Shown: positions 48,012 through 56,917 of the stretch, in pieces
How the letters are laid out: the number at the start of each line of letters is the position of its first letter
Position numbering within the stretch: the first letter of the stretch is position 1
Source of the DNA: Pseudomonas yangonensis
Lineage (GTDB): Bacteria; Pseudomonadota; Gammaproteobacteria; Pseudomonadales; Pseudomonadaceae
DNA: 63,794 nt
Direction of reading: 5' to 3'
NCBI RefSeq assembly: GCF_009932725.1
Contig: NZ_BLJU01000010.1
Coordinates: forward strand, 1 to 63,794
Translations under genes and position numbers: made by a program
The notes under the pieces: model-generated
What the model was told of the DNA's origin: nothing
Database searches by the model: none
What the model saw: only the letters and a program-made list of their open reading frames with translations

Positions 48012-49577
48012 ATGAATGCCAGTACGAGAAAGCGCGAGCCGATCTCCACCGGTTCGGAATGGACCTTCGACCTCATCCGTCAATACGACAAGGAAATCGC
48101 GCGCATCGCCGAACGCTATGCGCTGGATACCTACCCCAACCAGATCGAAGTGATCACCGCTGAGCAGATGATGGATGCCTACGCCTCGGTCGGCATGCCG
48201 CTGGGCTATCACCACTGGTCCTACGGCAAGCACTTCCTCGCCACCGAAAAAGGCTACAAGCGCGGTCAGATGGGCCTGGCCTACGAGATCGTGATCAATT
48301 CCGACCCGTGCATCGCCTATCTGATGGAGGAAAACACCATCTGCATGCAGGCGCTGGTGATCGCCCACGCCTGCTACGGTCACAACAGCTTTTTCAAGGG
48401 TAATTACCTGTTCCGCACCTGGACCGACGCCAGCTCAATCATCGACTACCTGGTGTTCGCCAAGCAGTACATCATGCAGTGCGAGGAGCGTTACGGCATC
48501 GACGCGGTGGAGGAACTGCTCGACTCCTGCCACGCGCTGATGAACTACGGCGTCGACCGCTACAAGCGCCCCTATCCCATCTCCGCCGAAGAGGAGCGGC
48601 GCCGCCAGAAGGACCGCGAAGAACATCTGCAGAAGCAGATCAACGACCTATGGCGCACCATTCCCAGAAACGCGGACAAGGCCAGCGAGAAGGACAACAA
48701 GCGTTTCCCGGCCGAGCCGCAGGAAAACATCCTCTATTTCCTCGAGAAACACGCCCCGCTGCTGGAGCCCTGGCAGCGCGAGGTGATCCGCATCGTGCGC
48801 AAGATCGCCCAGTACTTCTACCCGCAGCGCCAGACCCAGGTGATGAACGAAGGCTGGGCCACCTTCTGGCACTACACCCTGATGAACGACCTGTACGACG
48901 AGGGTCTGGTTACCGACGGCTTCATGATGGAGTTCCTGCAGTCGCACACCAGCGTGGTCTACCAGCCGCCGTTCGACAGCCCCTACTACAGCGGCATCAA
49001 CCCTTACGCATTGGGTTTCGCCATGTACCGCGACATCCGCCGCATCTGCGAAGAGCCCACCGAAGAAGACAAGCGCTGGTTCCCCGACATCGCCGGCAGC
49101 GATTGGCTGACCACCCTCAAGTTCGCCATGACCAGTTTCAAGGACGAGAGCTTCATCCTGCAGTTCCTCTCGCCCAAGGTGATTCGCGACTTCAAGCTGT
49201 TCGGCATCCTCGATGACGATCAAAAGGACGAGCTGCTGGTGCCGGCCATCCATGACGAATCCGGCTACCGCACCATCCGCGAGCTGCTCGCAGCGCAGTA
49301 CAACCTGGGCAACCGCGAACCCAACGTGCAGATCTGGAACATCGACCGCCGCGGCGACCGCTCGCTGACTCTGCGCCATCAGCAGCACGACCGCAAACCG
49401 CTGGGCGACTCCACCGGCGAGGTGCTCAAGCATCTGCATCGGCTGTGGGGCTTCGACATCCATCTGGAGGTGTGCCAGGGCGACCAGCTGATCACCACTC
49501 AGCATGTGCCGCCACGCAGTAGCGCGGAGAGCGACAACGAATACCCGCGGCTGGACCTGGTCATTCCACCCATTTGA
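48012..49577 (+). CDS. spoVR: SpoVR family protein
   Basis: Protein of 521 residues named for a Bacillus cortex-formation gene but widespread in proteobacteria. Conserved blocks include HHWSYGKHF, MEENTICMQALVIAHACYGHNSFF, NEGWATFWHYTLMNDLYDEG and YALGFAMYRDIRRI. The histidine- and glutamate-rich motifs (AHACYGH, NEGWATFWH) look like metal ligands, though no activity is proven. Third gene of the prkA-yeaH-spoVR unit. Recent work links this trio to dormancy/stress, with SpoVR function still open. Confidence 0.92.
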   Translation: MNASTRKREPISTGSEWTFDLIRQYDKEIARIAERYALDTYPNQIEVITAEQMMDAYASVGMPLGYHHWSYGKHFLATEKGYKRGQMGLAYEIVINSDPCIAYLMEENTICMQALVIAHACYGHNSFFKGNYLFRTWTDASSIIDYLVFAKQYIMQCEERYGIDAVEELLDSCHALMNYGVDRYKRPYPISAEEERRRQKDREEHLQKQINDLWRTIPRNADKASEKDNKRFPAEPQENILYFLEKHAPLLEPWQREVIRIVRKIAQYFYPQRQTQVMNEGWATFWHYTLMNDLYDEGLVTDGFMMEFLQSHTSVVYQPPFDSPYYSGINPYALGFAMYRDIRRICEEPTEEDKRWFPDIAGSDWLTTLKFAMTSFKDESFILQFLSPKVIRDFKLFGILDDDQKDELLVPAIHDESGYRTIRELLAAQYNLGNREPNVQIWNIDRRGDRSLTLRHQQHDRKPLGDSTGEVLKHLHRLWGFDIHLEVCQGDQLITTQHVPPRSSAESDNEYPRLDLVIPPI

Positions 49578-49638
49578 TCGGTTGCCGGTCATGGCCAGGG
49601 GCATCAGCATCGCAGGCAGACTCCGCGAGATGCCATGC

Positions 49639-50151
49639 ATGCGCCTATTCCTTGTAATCCTGCTGTGCCTGGGGCTGGCCACCTGTACCAGCCATGTCCC
49701 GCAGGCACGCATCCTCAGCCCCGCCGATGCCTCGCTGGCCGGGCGCCACAGTTTCGAACTGATCGACCCACAGGCCAGCCTGGAGGGCGACGCGCCCTTT
49801 CCCGAGCGCTATCGCCAGTTGCCGCAACTGTTGCGCCATGGCCTGTCCACCCGCGGTTATCACGAGAGCCAGCAGCCACAGTTACGCGTCTATTACTGGC
49901 TGGCCGTGCAGGATGGTCCGCTGCTGTTCAAGGTCGACACGCCGCCGCCCGACCCGCTCGGCCCCTACCAGGCGATCCATCGTTTGCGTGACGAAACCGG
50001 CACCTTGCGCCTGCGCCTGACCGACTTCGACCAGCGCATCCTCTGGGAAGGCGTGATCAGCACCGGACTGAGCCCGGCACGCGACAGTGCCGAGCAGTTG
50101 GAGCGTGCCGTGCGAGTGTTGACCGAGCAGATTCCGCAAGCCACACCGTAG
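49639..50151 (+). CDS. DUF4136-like small lipoprotein
   Basis: Protein of 170 residues beginning MRLFLVILLCLGLATC. The lipobox LATC gives a lipidated cysteine at residue 16. The mature part has FELIDPQASLEGDAPFPERY and LLRHGLSTRGYHE, as in DUF4136 proteins, which are short lipoproteins of unknown role. The start at 49639 puts the hydrophobic segment at the very N-terminus; ATG at 49630 would add three residues. Its TAG stop is formed by the first bases of a palindromic repeat. Confidence 0.75.
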   Translation: MRLFLVILLCLGLATCTSHVPQARILSPADASLAGRHSFELIDPQASLEGDAPFPERYRQLPQLLRHGLSTRGYHESQQPQLRVYYWLAVQDGPLLFKVDTPPPDPLGPYQAIHRLRDETGTLRLRLTDFDQRILWEGVISTGLSPARDSAEQLERAVRVLTEQIPQATP

Positions 50152-50206
50152 CCCGGATGCAATCCGCGGATATCCGCGCGAACGTCCCGGATTGCATCCG
50201 GGCTAC
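50148..50206. repeat. GTAGCCCGGATGC palindromic repeat
   Basis: 18-bp perfect arms starting GTAGCCCGGATGC flank an inner palindrome GCGGATATCCGC. The first four bases supply the stop codon of the preceding lipoprotein gene. A related copy is at 51581. Confidence 0.85.
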
Positions 50207-50256
50207 CTCCCAGTCCCGACCAGCCGCTATCCTCTGCGCTCAGCGGAGGAACACAC

Positions 50257-51486
50257 ATGCAGATTTACAAAGTCGGCGGTGCAGTGCGTGATCGCCTGCT
50301 CGGCCGTCCCGTCAGTGAAGTGGATTGGGTCGTGGTCGGCGCCAGCGCAGAGCAGATGCTGGAACTCGGTTATCGCCCGGTTGGCGCCGATTTTCCGGTG
50401 TTCCTGCACCCGCAGACGGGTGAGGAATATGCCCTGGCGCGCACCGAGCGCAAGAGCGGCCGCGGCTATGGCGGATTCACCTTTCATGCCAGCCCGGATG
50501 TCACGCTGGAAGACGACCTGATCCGCCGCGACCTGACCGTCAACGCCATGGCCGAAGACGAACATGGCCGGCTGATCGATCCGTATGGCGGTCAGCAGGA
50601 TCTTCAGGCCCGCCTGCTACGCCACGTTTCCCCGGCCTTCGCCGAAGATCCGCTACGCGTACTGCGTGTTGCCCGCTTCGCCGCACGCTATGCGCCGCTG
50701 GGATTCAGCGTGGCGCCAGAAACCCTCGACCTGATGCACCAACTGGCGGAGTCCGGCGAACTGGGCCATCTCACCGCCGAACGTAGCTGGAAGGAAATCT
50801 CCCGCGCGCTGATGGAGCCGCGCCCGGACGTGTTCATTCAGGTGCTGCGCGATTGCGGCGCGCTGGCGGCGCTGCTGCCGGAAGTGGATAAGTTGTTCGG
50901 CGTGCCGCAACCGCAGGCGCATCACCCCGAAGTCGACACCGGCGTGCATGTACTGAGCGTGCTGCGTCAGTGCGCAGAGCATGACCAGCCGCTCAACGTA
51001 CGCTGGGCCTGCCTGCTGCATGATGTCGGCAAAGGGCTGACGCCCGAGGCTGACTGGCCGCGGCATATCGCTCATGAACACAAGGGGCTGCGCCTGATCC
51101 AGGCGATCAACGAGCGCTGCAAGGCGCCGCGCGACTGCGCCGAGCTGGCAGCGCTGGTGGGAGAGTTCCATACCCATGGCCACCGAGCACTGGAACTGAG
51201 GCCCTCGACGCTGCTGGAGTTACTGCAACGCTTCGACGTCTTCCGCCGCCCGCAACGCTTCGCCGAATTCGTCGCCGCTTGCGAGATGGATGCCCGCGGG
51301 CGCCAGGGCCTGGAACAGCGCGACTATCCACAAGCCGCTTACCTGCTGGGCGCAGCCGAGGTAGCGCGGCAGGTGGCGGTCAAACCGCTGCTGGAGAAGG
51401 GCTTCAAGGGCGCGGAGTTGGGCGAGGCGCTCAATCGCGAGCGTCTGCAGGCACTCAAGGCCTACAAACAGCAGCACGCCTCGTAG
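50257..51486 (+). CDS. cca: Multifunctional CCA tRNA nucleotidyltransferase
   Basis: Adds or repairs the 3' CCA end of tRNAs; the HD domain gives phosphatase/phosphodiesterase activities. The 409-residue protein starts [16 protein letters not shown]. The class II nucleotidyltransferase motifs [15 protein letters not shown] and [10 protein letters not shown] come first. The ERxxxE region (TAERSWKEI) follows, and the HD motif CLLHDVGKG near residue 255 is intact. It stands alone between two repeat-rich spacers; its TAG stop is part of the repeat that follows. Confidence 0.96.
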   Translation: MQIYKVGGAVRDRLLGRPVSEVDWVVVGASAEQMLELGYRPVGADFPVFLHPQTGEEYALARTERKSGRGYGGFTFHASPDVTLEDDLIRRDLTVNAMAEDEHGRLIDPYGGQQDLQARLLRHVSPAFAEDPLRVLRVARFAARYAPLGFSVAPETLDLMHQLAESGELGHLTAERSWKEISRALMEPRPDVFIQVLRDCGALAALLPEVDKLFGVPQPQAHHPEVDTGVHVLSVLRQCAEHDQPLNVRWACLLHDVGKGLTPEADWPRHIAHEHKGLRLIQAINERCKAPRDCAELAALVGEFHTHGHRALELRPSTLLELLQRFDVFRRPQRFAEFVAACEMDARGRQGLEQRDYPQAAYLLGAAEVARQVAVKPLLEKGFKGAELGEALNRERLQALKAYKQQHAS

Positions 51487-51640
51487 GAGCGGCTGGGCGG
51501 CATTCCGTTTCAGCCGCGATCATCACAGCTCCACGGCCCGCCTTTTCGCGGATAAATCCGCGCCTACCGATCAAGTCCACGTAGCCCGGATGCAATCCGG
51601 GAAACAGGTCTTGCCGAGGCCCCGGATTGCATCCGGCTAC
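51484..51640. repeat. Two tandem palindromic repeats after cca
   Basis: A GTAGGAGCGGCT-type element (51484-51568, ending in CGGATAAATCCGCGCCTAC) is followed by a GTAGCCCGGATGC-type palindrome (51581-51640) whose arms differ by one bulged C. They fill the whole space between cca and folK. Confidence 0.8.
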
Positions 51641-52170
51641 GAAGAGCGCGCCTGCAACAGCTCGGCCGGCGTCAACTCGGCGCCGCGCCACTGGAAGGCG
51701 GCCGGCCATAGCTGCTGATCGATCTGCGCCGTGGACCATAATTCTGCGAACGAACGGCCATCGAGCGGGTGACACACCTCCGGTGCCAGCAAGGCCAAAG
51801 GCCAGAGCACGAAGGCGTTCTTGAGAATTTCCGCACGCGGCAGGATCAGACCGTTGAAGTTGCCGACCTGCTCGCCGTACAGCAGCACATCGATATCCAG
51901 CGGCAGGCCTTTGCGATCCGGCGCGTAGCGGCCGTTATCGGCCTCGATGAACTTCAGCCGGCGATCCAGCTCCAGCAGCGGCAGCTCGGTTTCGCCCACC
52001 ACCACCAGATTGAAGAAATTACCGCTCTTGATGCCCACCGCATGGCTTTCGAAGACCGGCGAGCAGCGCATGTCGCTGAGCACGCCAGCCAACGCATCGA
52101 GCCCGGCACAAAGGTGAGCCTCGCGCTGCACATTGCTGCCGAGGCCGAGAAAGACCCGAGTCAGAGGCAT
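51637..52170 (-). CDS. folK: 2-amino-4-hydroxy-6-hydroxymethyldihydropteridine diphosphokinase
   Basis: HPPK: pyrophosphorylates the pterin alcohol in folate synthesis. The 177-residue protein starts MPLTRVFLGLGSNVQRE. The family signatures are present: LGLGSN at the N-terminus, the pterin loop (VFESHAVGIKSGNFFNLVV) and the ATP/metal motif LPLDIDVLLYG followed by LILPRAEILKNAFVLWPL. It overlaps the folB gene by 10 bp on the minus strand, so the two consecutive folate enzymes are co-translated. Confidence 0.93.
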   Translation of the reverse strand: MPLTRVFLGLGSNVQREAHLCAGLDALAGVLSDMRCSPVFESHAVGIKSGNFFNLVVVGETELPLLELDRRLKFIEADNGRYAPDRKGLPLDIDVLLYGEQVGNFNGLILPRAEILKNAFVLWPLALLAPEVCHPLDGRSFAELWSTAQIDQQLWPAAFQWRGAELTPAELLQARSS

Positions 52171-52517
52171 CCGCGCTCGATCTCCACACCTACGCCGCCA
52201 CGTGCGGCCGGCACTGCGCCGGGCTTGGTCAGTTTCAGACGTATCCAGGGGATGTTGAACTCTTCCATCAGGAGCTGTACCAGGCGCTCGGCGAAGGTTT
52301 CGACCAGAATGAACTGCGATTCGGCGGCAAAGGCCTGGATGCGCGCGGAGACGCTGGCATAGTCGAGTGCCAGGTTGAGGTCATCACCCGCCGCGGCCGG
52401 GCGGTTGTCCCAGGCCATCTGCAGGTCCAGACGCAGGCACTGGCGAATGTCGCGCTCCCAATCGTAGGCGCCGATCACCGTGTCGACTTCCAGCCCCTCG
52501 ATAAATACTCTGTCCAC
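52161..52517 (-). CDS. folB: Dihydroneopterin aldolase
   Basis: Cleaves dihydroneopterin to the pterin substrate of FolK. The 118-residue protein starts at a GTG read as MDRVFIEGLEVDTVIGAYDWE. The active-site elements are GAYDWERD near the start and the lysine of the IRLKLTKPGA strand near residue 100. Longer in-frame readings would run into the plsY promoter region. It is divergent from plsY. Confidence 0.93.
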   Translation of the reverse strand: MDRVFIEGLEVDTVIGAYDWERDIRQCLRLDLQMAWDNRPAAAGDDLNLALDYASVSARIQAFAAESQFILVETFAERLVQLLMEEFNIPWIRLKLTKPGAVPAARGGVGVEIERGCL

Positions 52518-52591
52518 CGCACTCTCCGCGCCACGACAAGGGCGCTGCACCTCGTTAGAATCGGGCCACCCCATGCCCTGGAATGGCCACC

Positions 52592-53161
52592 ATGTTCTGG
52601 CTTCTGGCAATCCTTGCCTACCTGCTCGGTTCGTTGTCCTTCGCCATCCTGCTCAGCCGACTCGCTGGCGGGCCGGACCCGCGTGCCAGTGGCTCGGGCA
52701 ACCCCGGCGCCACCAACATGCTGCGCGTGGCCGGCAAGAAGCTCGCCGTCATGACGCTGATCGGCGACCTGTTCAAGGGCCTGCTGCCGATCCTCATCGC
52801 CAAGCTGCTCGGCCTGAGCCTGCACCAGCAGGCCTGGATCGGCCTGGCGGCCGTCGTCGGCCACCTTTACCCGCTGTACTTCCGTTTTCGTGGCGGCAAG
52901 GGCGTCGCCACTGCCGCCGGCATGTTGCTCGGCCTCTATCCACCGGCCGCCTTGCTCGCCCTGGCAGCCTGGGCGCTGGTATTCCTGCTCACCCGCACCA
53001 GCTCGCTGGCATCACTGATCGCCACGCCGCTGACGCTACCGCTGCTGGCCTGGCAACAACCGGCGGCCCTGCTGCCGGCCTGCGTACTCACCGGGCTGAT
53101 CGTCTGGCGGCACCGCAGCAATCTGCGCGATCTGTTCGCCGGCCGCGAACGGCGTTTTTGA
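52592..53161 (+). CDS. plsY: Glycerol-3-phosphate acyltransferase PlsY
   Basis: Inner-membrane enzyme that transfers an acyl group from acyl phosphate to glycerol-3-phosphate, the first step of phospholipid synthesis. The 189-residue protein starts [18 protein letters not shown] (ATG 52592; an ATG three codons earlier is possible). It has five membrane segments and the conserved motifs [24 protein letters not shown] and a third glycine-rich loop. It is convergent with tsaD, with a long palindrome between the two. Confidence 0.93.
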   Translation: MFWLLAILAYLLGSLSFAILLSRLAGGPDPRASGSGNPGATNMLRVAGKKLAVMTLIGDLFKGLLPILIAKLLGLSLHQQAWIGLAAVVGHLYPLYFRFRGGKGVATAAGMLLGLYPPAALLALAAWALVFLLTRTSSLASLIATPLTLPLLAWQQPAALLPACVLTGLIVWRHRSNLRDLFAGRERRF

Positions 53162-53178
53162 TTCGATAACAAAAAACT

Positions 53179-53234
53179 GTAGGAGCGAGCTCTGCTCGCG
53201 AATTTTTCGGTTCGCGAGCAGAGCTCGCTCCTAC
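53179..53234. repeat. 24-bp perfect palindrome, GTAGGAGC type
   Basis: Perfect 24-bp inverted arms beginning GTAGGAGCGAGCTCTGC and an 8-nt loop (TTTTTCGG). Located between the convergent plsY and tsaD genes, where it could serve as a two-way transcription barrier. The inner sequence differs from the other GTAGGAGC copies, but the outer arms are the same. Confidence 0.88.
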
Positions 53235-53253
53235 GCGTAAATCCCTTGGGCGC

Positions 53254-54279
53254 TCACAGCGCCGGCAGCGACTCCATCGGCCAGCGCGCCTGCACCTTGA
53301 TTGCCAGATCTTCATGCTGCCCGGCCAGCAAACGCTGGCAACCGGCGTAGGCGATCATCGCGCCATTGTCGGTACAGAAACGCGGCCGCGCATAAAACAC
53401 CTTGCCCTTCATTTCGCCCAGCATACGTTCCAGATGCCCGCGCAGCGCCTTGTTGGCACTCACACCGCCAGCGATCACCAGGCTGTTCAGCCCGCTCTGC
53501 TTGAGCGCACGTTTGCACTTGATGGTCAGAGTCTCAACCACCGCCTGCTGGAAGGCCAGCGCGATGTCGCGCCGGGCTTGGTCGAGGTCGTCGCCACTGT
53601 CGCGGCATTGCTGCCAGGTATTCAGAGCGAAGGTCTTCAGGCCGCTGAAACTGAAATCCAGCCCCGGCCGATCGGTCATCGGCCGCGGGAAGACGAAACG
53701 CCCCGGCGTACCCTGCTCGGCCAGCTTGGCGATCTCCGGGCCACCGGGGTAATTCAGGCCCATCAGCTTGGCGGTCTTGTCGAAGGCTTCACCGGCGGCA
53801 TCGTCCAGCGACTCGCCGAGCAACTGGTACTGGCCGATGCCATCGACCCGCACCAGCTGCGTGTGACCACCGGATACCAGCAGGGCGACGAACGGAAAGG
53901 CCGGCGGCTGCTCTTCGAGCATCGGTGCCAGCAGATGACCTTCCATATGGTGCACGCCGACGGCCGGCACGCCCCAGGCAAAGGCCAGCGCCTGCGCGCA
54001 GGAAGCCCCCACCAGCAGCGCCCCGACCAGGCCCGGGCCGGCCGTATAGGCCAGCGCATCGATATCGCTGGCCTGCTTGCCGGCTTCATCCAGCACCTGG
54101 CGGATCAGCGGCAGCATGCGTTTGACGTGATCACGCGAGGCCAACTCGGGCACCACGCCGCCATATACACGGTGCAGGTCGATCTGGCTGAACAGGGCGT
54201 CAGCCAGCAGGCCACGCTCGCTGTCATAGAGCGCGACGCCTGTTTCATCGCAGGAAGTTTCCAATCCCAGTACGAGCAT
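53254..54279 (-). CDS. tsaD: tRNA N6-threonylcarbamoyladenosine transferase TsaD
   Basis: Transfers the threonylcarbamoyl group to A37 of ANN-reading tRNAs, together with TsaB and TsaE. The 341-residue protein starts [14 protein letters not shown]. The iron-binding histidines lie in VHHMEGHL near residue 110, and the ASKHA nucleotide-binding motifs [22 protein letters not shown] and [10 protein letters not shown] are complete. It is divergent from rpsU, as in most gamma-proteobacteria. Confidence 0.96.
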   Translation of the reverse strand: MLVLGLETSCDETGVALYDSERGLLADALFSQIDLHRVYGGVVPELASRDHVKRMLPLIRQVLDEAGKQASDIDALAYTAGPGLVGALLVGASCAQALAFAWGVPAVGVHHMEGHLLAPMLEEQPPAFPFVALLVSGGHTQLVRVDGIGQYQLLGESLDDAAGEAFDKTAKLMGLNYPGGPEIAKLAEQGTPGRFVFPRPMTDRPGLDFSFSGLKTFALNTWQQCRDSGDDLDQARRDIALAFQQAVVETLTIKCKRALKQSGLNSLVIAGGVSANKALRGHLERMLGEMKGKVFYARPRFCTDNGAMIAYAGCQRLLAGQHEDLAIKVQARWPMESLPAL

Positions 54280-54369
54280 GGAGCTTGAACCTTGGTTTGC
54301 CGCGTGGAACAAAGGCGCGCATGATAAGCGCCGCCCGGCGGAGCGGCCAGCGCTTTTCGATCAGAGGCT

Positions 54370-54399
54370 TTGCATTCCGCAGCCCGAGGCGGTAACATC
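54370..54399 (+). promoter_or_regulatory. Candidate promoter of rpsU-dnaG-rpoD
   Basis: TTTGCA (about 54368-54373) and TAACAT (about 54392-54397), separated by 18 bp, lie 85-110 bp before rpsU. Both hexamers are four-of-six matches. The remaining leader (54400-54483) contains a GGGTACGCGTTAAACCC hairpin. Position fits the main promoter of the macromolecular-synthesis group. Confidence 0.4.
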
Positions 54400-54483
54400 C
54401 GCAACCCTTAAAAACCGACGCATCCCGAGCCTCATTTGCCGGGTACGCGTTAAACCCGGTAATTAAAGATAGGTACGACCTGG

Positions 54484-54699
54484 ATGCCAGCCGTCAAAGT
54501 TAAAGAGAACGAACCCTTCGACGTAGCCCTGCGTCGTTTCAAGCGCTCCTGCGAAAAAGCCGGTGTACTGGCTGAAGTTCGCAGCCGCGAATTCTACGAA
54601 AAGCCGACCGCTGAGCGTAAGCGCAAAGCCGCTGCCGCCGTTAAGCGTCACGCCAAGAAAGTGCAGCGCGAGCAGCGCCGCAGCGTTCGCCTGTACTAA
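54484..54699 (+). CDS. rpsU: 30S ribosomal protein bS21
   Basis: Small, very basic ribosomal protein (71 residues) near the anti-Shine-Dalgarno end of 16S r[30 protein letters not shown] and the C-terminal [17 protein letters not shown] are diagnostic. First gene of the rpsU-dnaG-rpoD group; a hairpin after the gene should let ribosomal-protein mRNA outnumber dnaG mRNA. Confidence 0.97.
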   Translation: MPAVKVKENEPFDVALRRFKRSCEKAGVLAEVRSREFYEKPTAERKRKAAAAVKRHAKKVQREQRRSVRLY

Positions 54700-54719
54700 T
54701 ACCGTACACGCCACGCTCG

Positions 54720-54743
54720 AATGCCCGGCTCCGGCCGGGCATT
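54720..54743 (+). terminator. Partial terminator between rpsU and dnaG
   Basis: Stem AATGCCCGGC/GCCGGGCATT with a 4-nt loop, followed by a weak T-containing tail (GCATTTAC). A leaky terminator at this place is known for E. coli rpsU-dnaG; here it is inferred from the sequence. Confidence 0.7.
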
Positions 54744-54846
54744 GCATTTACAGAACTCCGCTTCGCCTGCTGGCGAATGGCCGGAGTTTTTTGCTTTTCT
54801 ACCCATCACTGTTCCGCTTTCGCGCCGAGCAGTATGCTGAGCGCCT

Positions 54847-56850
54847 ATGGCCGGCCTGATCCCGCAATCCTTCATCGATGACCTGCTCAACCGCACCGAC
54901 ATCGTCGATGTGGTGAGCTCGCGCATCCAGCTGAAGAAGACCGGCAAGAATTACAGCGCCTGCTGTCCTTTTCACAAGGAAAAGACCCCCTCCTTCACCG
55001 TCAGTCCGGACAAGCAGTTCTACTACTGCTTCGGCTGCGGCGCCGGCGGCAATGCCCTCGGCTTCGTCATGGACCACGATCAACTGGAGTTCCCCCAGGC
55101 GATCGAGGAACTGGCCAAGCGCGCCGGCATGGATGTGCCGCGCGAGGAAAGCGGGCGCGGGCGCACACCGCGCCAGCCGGTGGACTCGCCGCTCTACCCG
55201 CTGCTCAATGCCGCCGCCGAGCACTATCGCCAGGCTCTGAAAAGCCATCCGCAGCGCAAGTACGCAGTGGATTACCTCAAGGGCCGCGGCCTGACGGGGG
55301 AAATCGCCCGTGACTTCGGCATCGGCTTCGCCCCGCCCGGCTGGGACAACCTGCTCAAGCAACTGGGCGCCGACGCCCTGCAGCAAAAAGTCATGATCGA
55401 CGCCGGCCTGCTGATCGAGAACGCCGAAAACGGCAGGCGCTACGACCGCTTCCGCGACCGCATCATGTTCCCCATCCGCGACAGCCGCGGCCGGGTGATC
55501 GCCTTCGGCGGCCGCGTGCTGGGCGACGACAAGCCCAAGTACCTGAACTCACCGGAAACCCCGGTGTTCCACAAGGGTCAGGAACTCTACGGCCTGTACG
55601 AGGCGCGCAAGCACAACCGCGATCTCGACGAGATCATGGTGGTCGAAGGCTACATGGACGTCATCGCCCTCGCTCAGCAGGGCCTGCGCAATGCCGTGGC
55701 GACCCTCGGCACGGCCACCAGCGAGGAGCACCTCAAGCGCCTGTTCCGCATCGTGCCCAGCGTGCTGTTCTGCTTCGACGGCGACGCCGCCGGGCGCAAC
55801 GCTGCCTGGCGCGCCCTGGAGTCGACCCTGCCGAGCCTGCAGGACGGTCGCCGCGCGCGCTTCCTGTTCCTGCCCGAAGGCGAGGACCCGGACACCCTGG
55901 TGCGCGCCGAAGGCACCGATGCCTTCCGCGCACGCATCAACCAGCACGCCCAGCCGCTGGCCGACTACTTCTTCCAGCAGCTTTGTGAAGAGGCCGACCC
56001 GCGCTCGCTGGAAGGCAAGGCGCATCTGGTGACGCTGGCCGCGCCACTGATCGACAAGATCCCCGGCAACAACCTGCGCGCCCTGATGCGCCAGCGCCTG
56101 AGCGAGATCACCGGCCTTTCCGGCGAAGCCATGAGCCAGGTCGCCAGCGCCCCGCGCAGCCATGCGCCCAGCACGCCGAACCACGCCCCCAGCAGCGACT
56201 ACCCGGATTACGGCGATATCCCCGACAGCGCCTACTACGACAGCTTGCCGGACGTCGGAGGCTACGAGCAGCCCGCACCGCCCCAGCAGCAACACTACGA
56301 ACGTAGCAACGAAGGCGGCAAAGGCAGCTGGAAAAAAGACGGCAGCGGCAAGTGGAACAAGAAGGGCAAGGGCGATTTCGCGCCACGTGCCCCGCGCACC
56401 GCGGTGAGCGTCGAATCACCACATCTGATCGCCCTGCGCACCTTGCTGCACCATCCGCAGCTGGCGCAAAAGGTCGAGGATGTCAGCCACTTCGCCGACG
56501 AAGAGGACACCTACGCGCAACTTCTGGTAGCGCTGGTCGGTGCCCTGCAGAAAACGCCCAACCTGCGTTCGCTGCAACTGATCGCTCGCTGGCACGGCAC
56601 CGAACAGGGCCGTTTGCTGCGGGCACTGGCGGAGAAGGAATGGCTGATTCAGGGCGACAACCTTGAACAGCAGTTTTTCGACACCATTACTACACTTGCA
56701 AACAGTCAATCGCAGAGGCGGCGTGAAAAGGCGCTCCGCAGCATCATTCATAAAAGCCCCAGCGAGCTCACAGACGAGGAAAAGACATTGCTCAGAGAGC
56801 ACTACAGCCTCACTTCGTCACCGAGCAGCAAGTCCCCAACTGGCGCCTAA
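54847..56850 (+). CDS. dnaG: DNA primase
   Basis: Synthesises RNA primers for lagging-strand replication. The 667-residue protein has the zinc-binding domain (CCPFHKEKTPSF and YYCFGCGAGG, residues about 38-66), the catalytic TOPRIM core (VVEGYMDVIAL and FDGDAAGRNAAWRAL, about 262-320) and the C-terminal DnaB-binding domain (about 525-667). Between core and C-domain lies an unusual linker of about 100 residues (about 430-525), first Pro/Ser/Tyr-rich and then Gly/Lys-rich. Middle gene of the rpsU-dnaG-rpoD group. Confidence 0.96.
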   Translation: MAGLIPQSFIDDLLNRTDIVDVVSSRIQLKKTGKNYSACCPFHKEKTPSFTVSPDKQFYYCFGCGAGGNALGFVMDHDQLEFPQAIEELAKRAGMDVPREESGRGRTPRQPVDSPLYPLLNAAAEHYRQALKSHPQRKYAVDYLKGRGLTGEIARDFGIGFAPPGWDNLLKQLGADALQQKVMIDAGLLIENAENGRRYDRFRDRIMFPIRDSRGRVIAFGGRVLGDDKPKYLNSPETPVFHKGQELYGLYEARKHNRDLDEIMVVEGYMDVIALAQQGLRNAVATLGTATSEEHLKRLFRIVPSVLFCFDGDAAGRNAAWRALESTLPSLQDGRRARFLFLPEGEDPDTLVRAEGTDAFRARINQHAQPLADYFFQQLCEEADPRSLEGKAHLVTLAAPLIDKIPGNNLRALMRQRLSEITGLSGEAMSQVASAPRSHAPSTPNHAPSSDYPDYGDIPDSAYYDSLPDVGGYEQPAPPQQQHYERSNEGGKGSWKKDGSGKWNKKGKGDFAPRAPRTAVSVESPHLIALRTLLHHPQLAQKVEDVSHFADEEDTYAQLLVALVGALQKTPNLRSLQLIARWHGTEQGRLLRALAEKEWLIQGDNLEQQFFDTITTLANSQSQRRREKALRSIIHKSPSELTDEEKTLLREHYSLTSSPSSKSPTGA

Positions 56851-56856
56851 AGCCAA

Positions 56857-56885
56857 AACCGAGGTATAATCCTCGGCTTGTTTTC
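56857..56885 (+). promoter_or_regulatory. Hairpin with TATAAT loop before rpoD
   Basis: CCGAGG (56859-56864), TATAAT (56865-56870) and CCTCGG (56871-56876) form a perfect 6-bp stem whose loop is a consensus -10 box, followed by CTTGTTTT. As DNA it can be an internal rpoD promoter (-35 not obvious). As RNA it is a terminator-like or processing hairpin between dnaG and rpoD. Confidence 0.45.
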
Positions 56886-56917
56886 AGCCCGCCAAGACCT
56901 TCAGTGGATAGGGTGTT

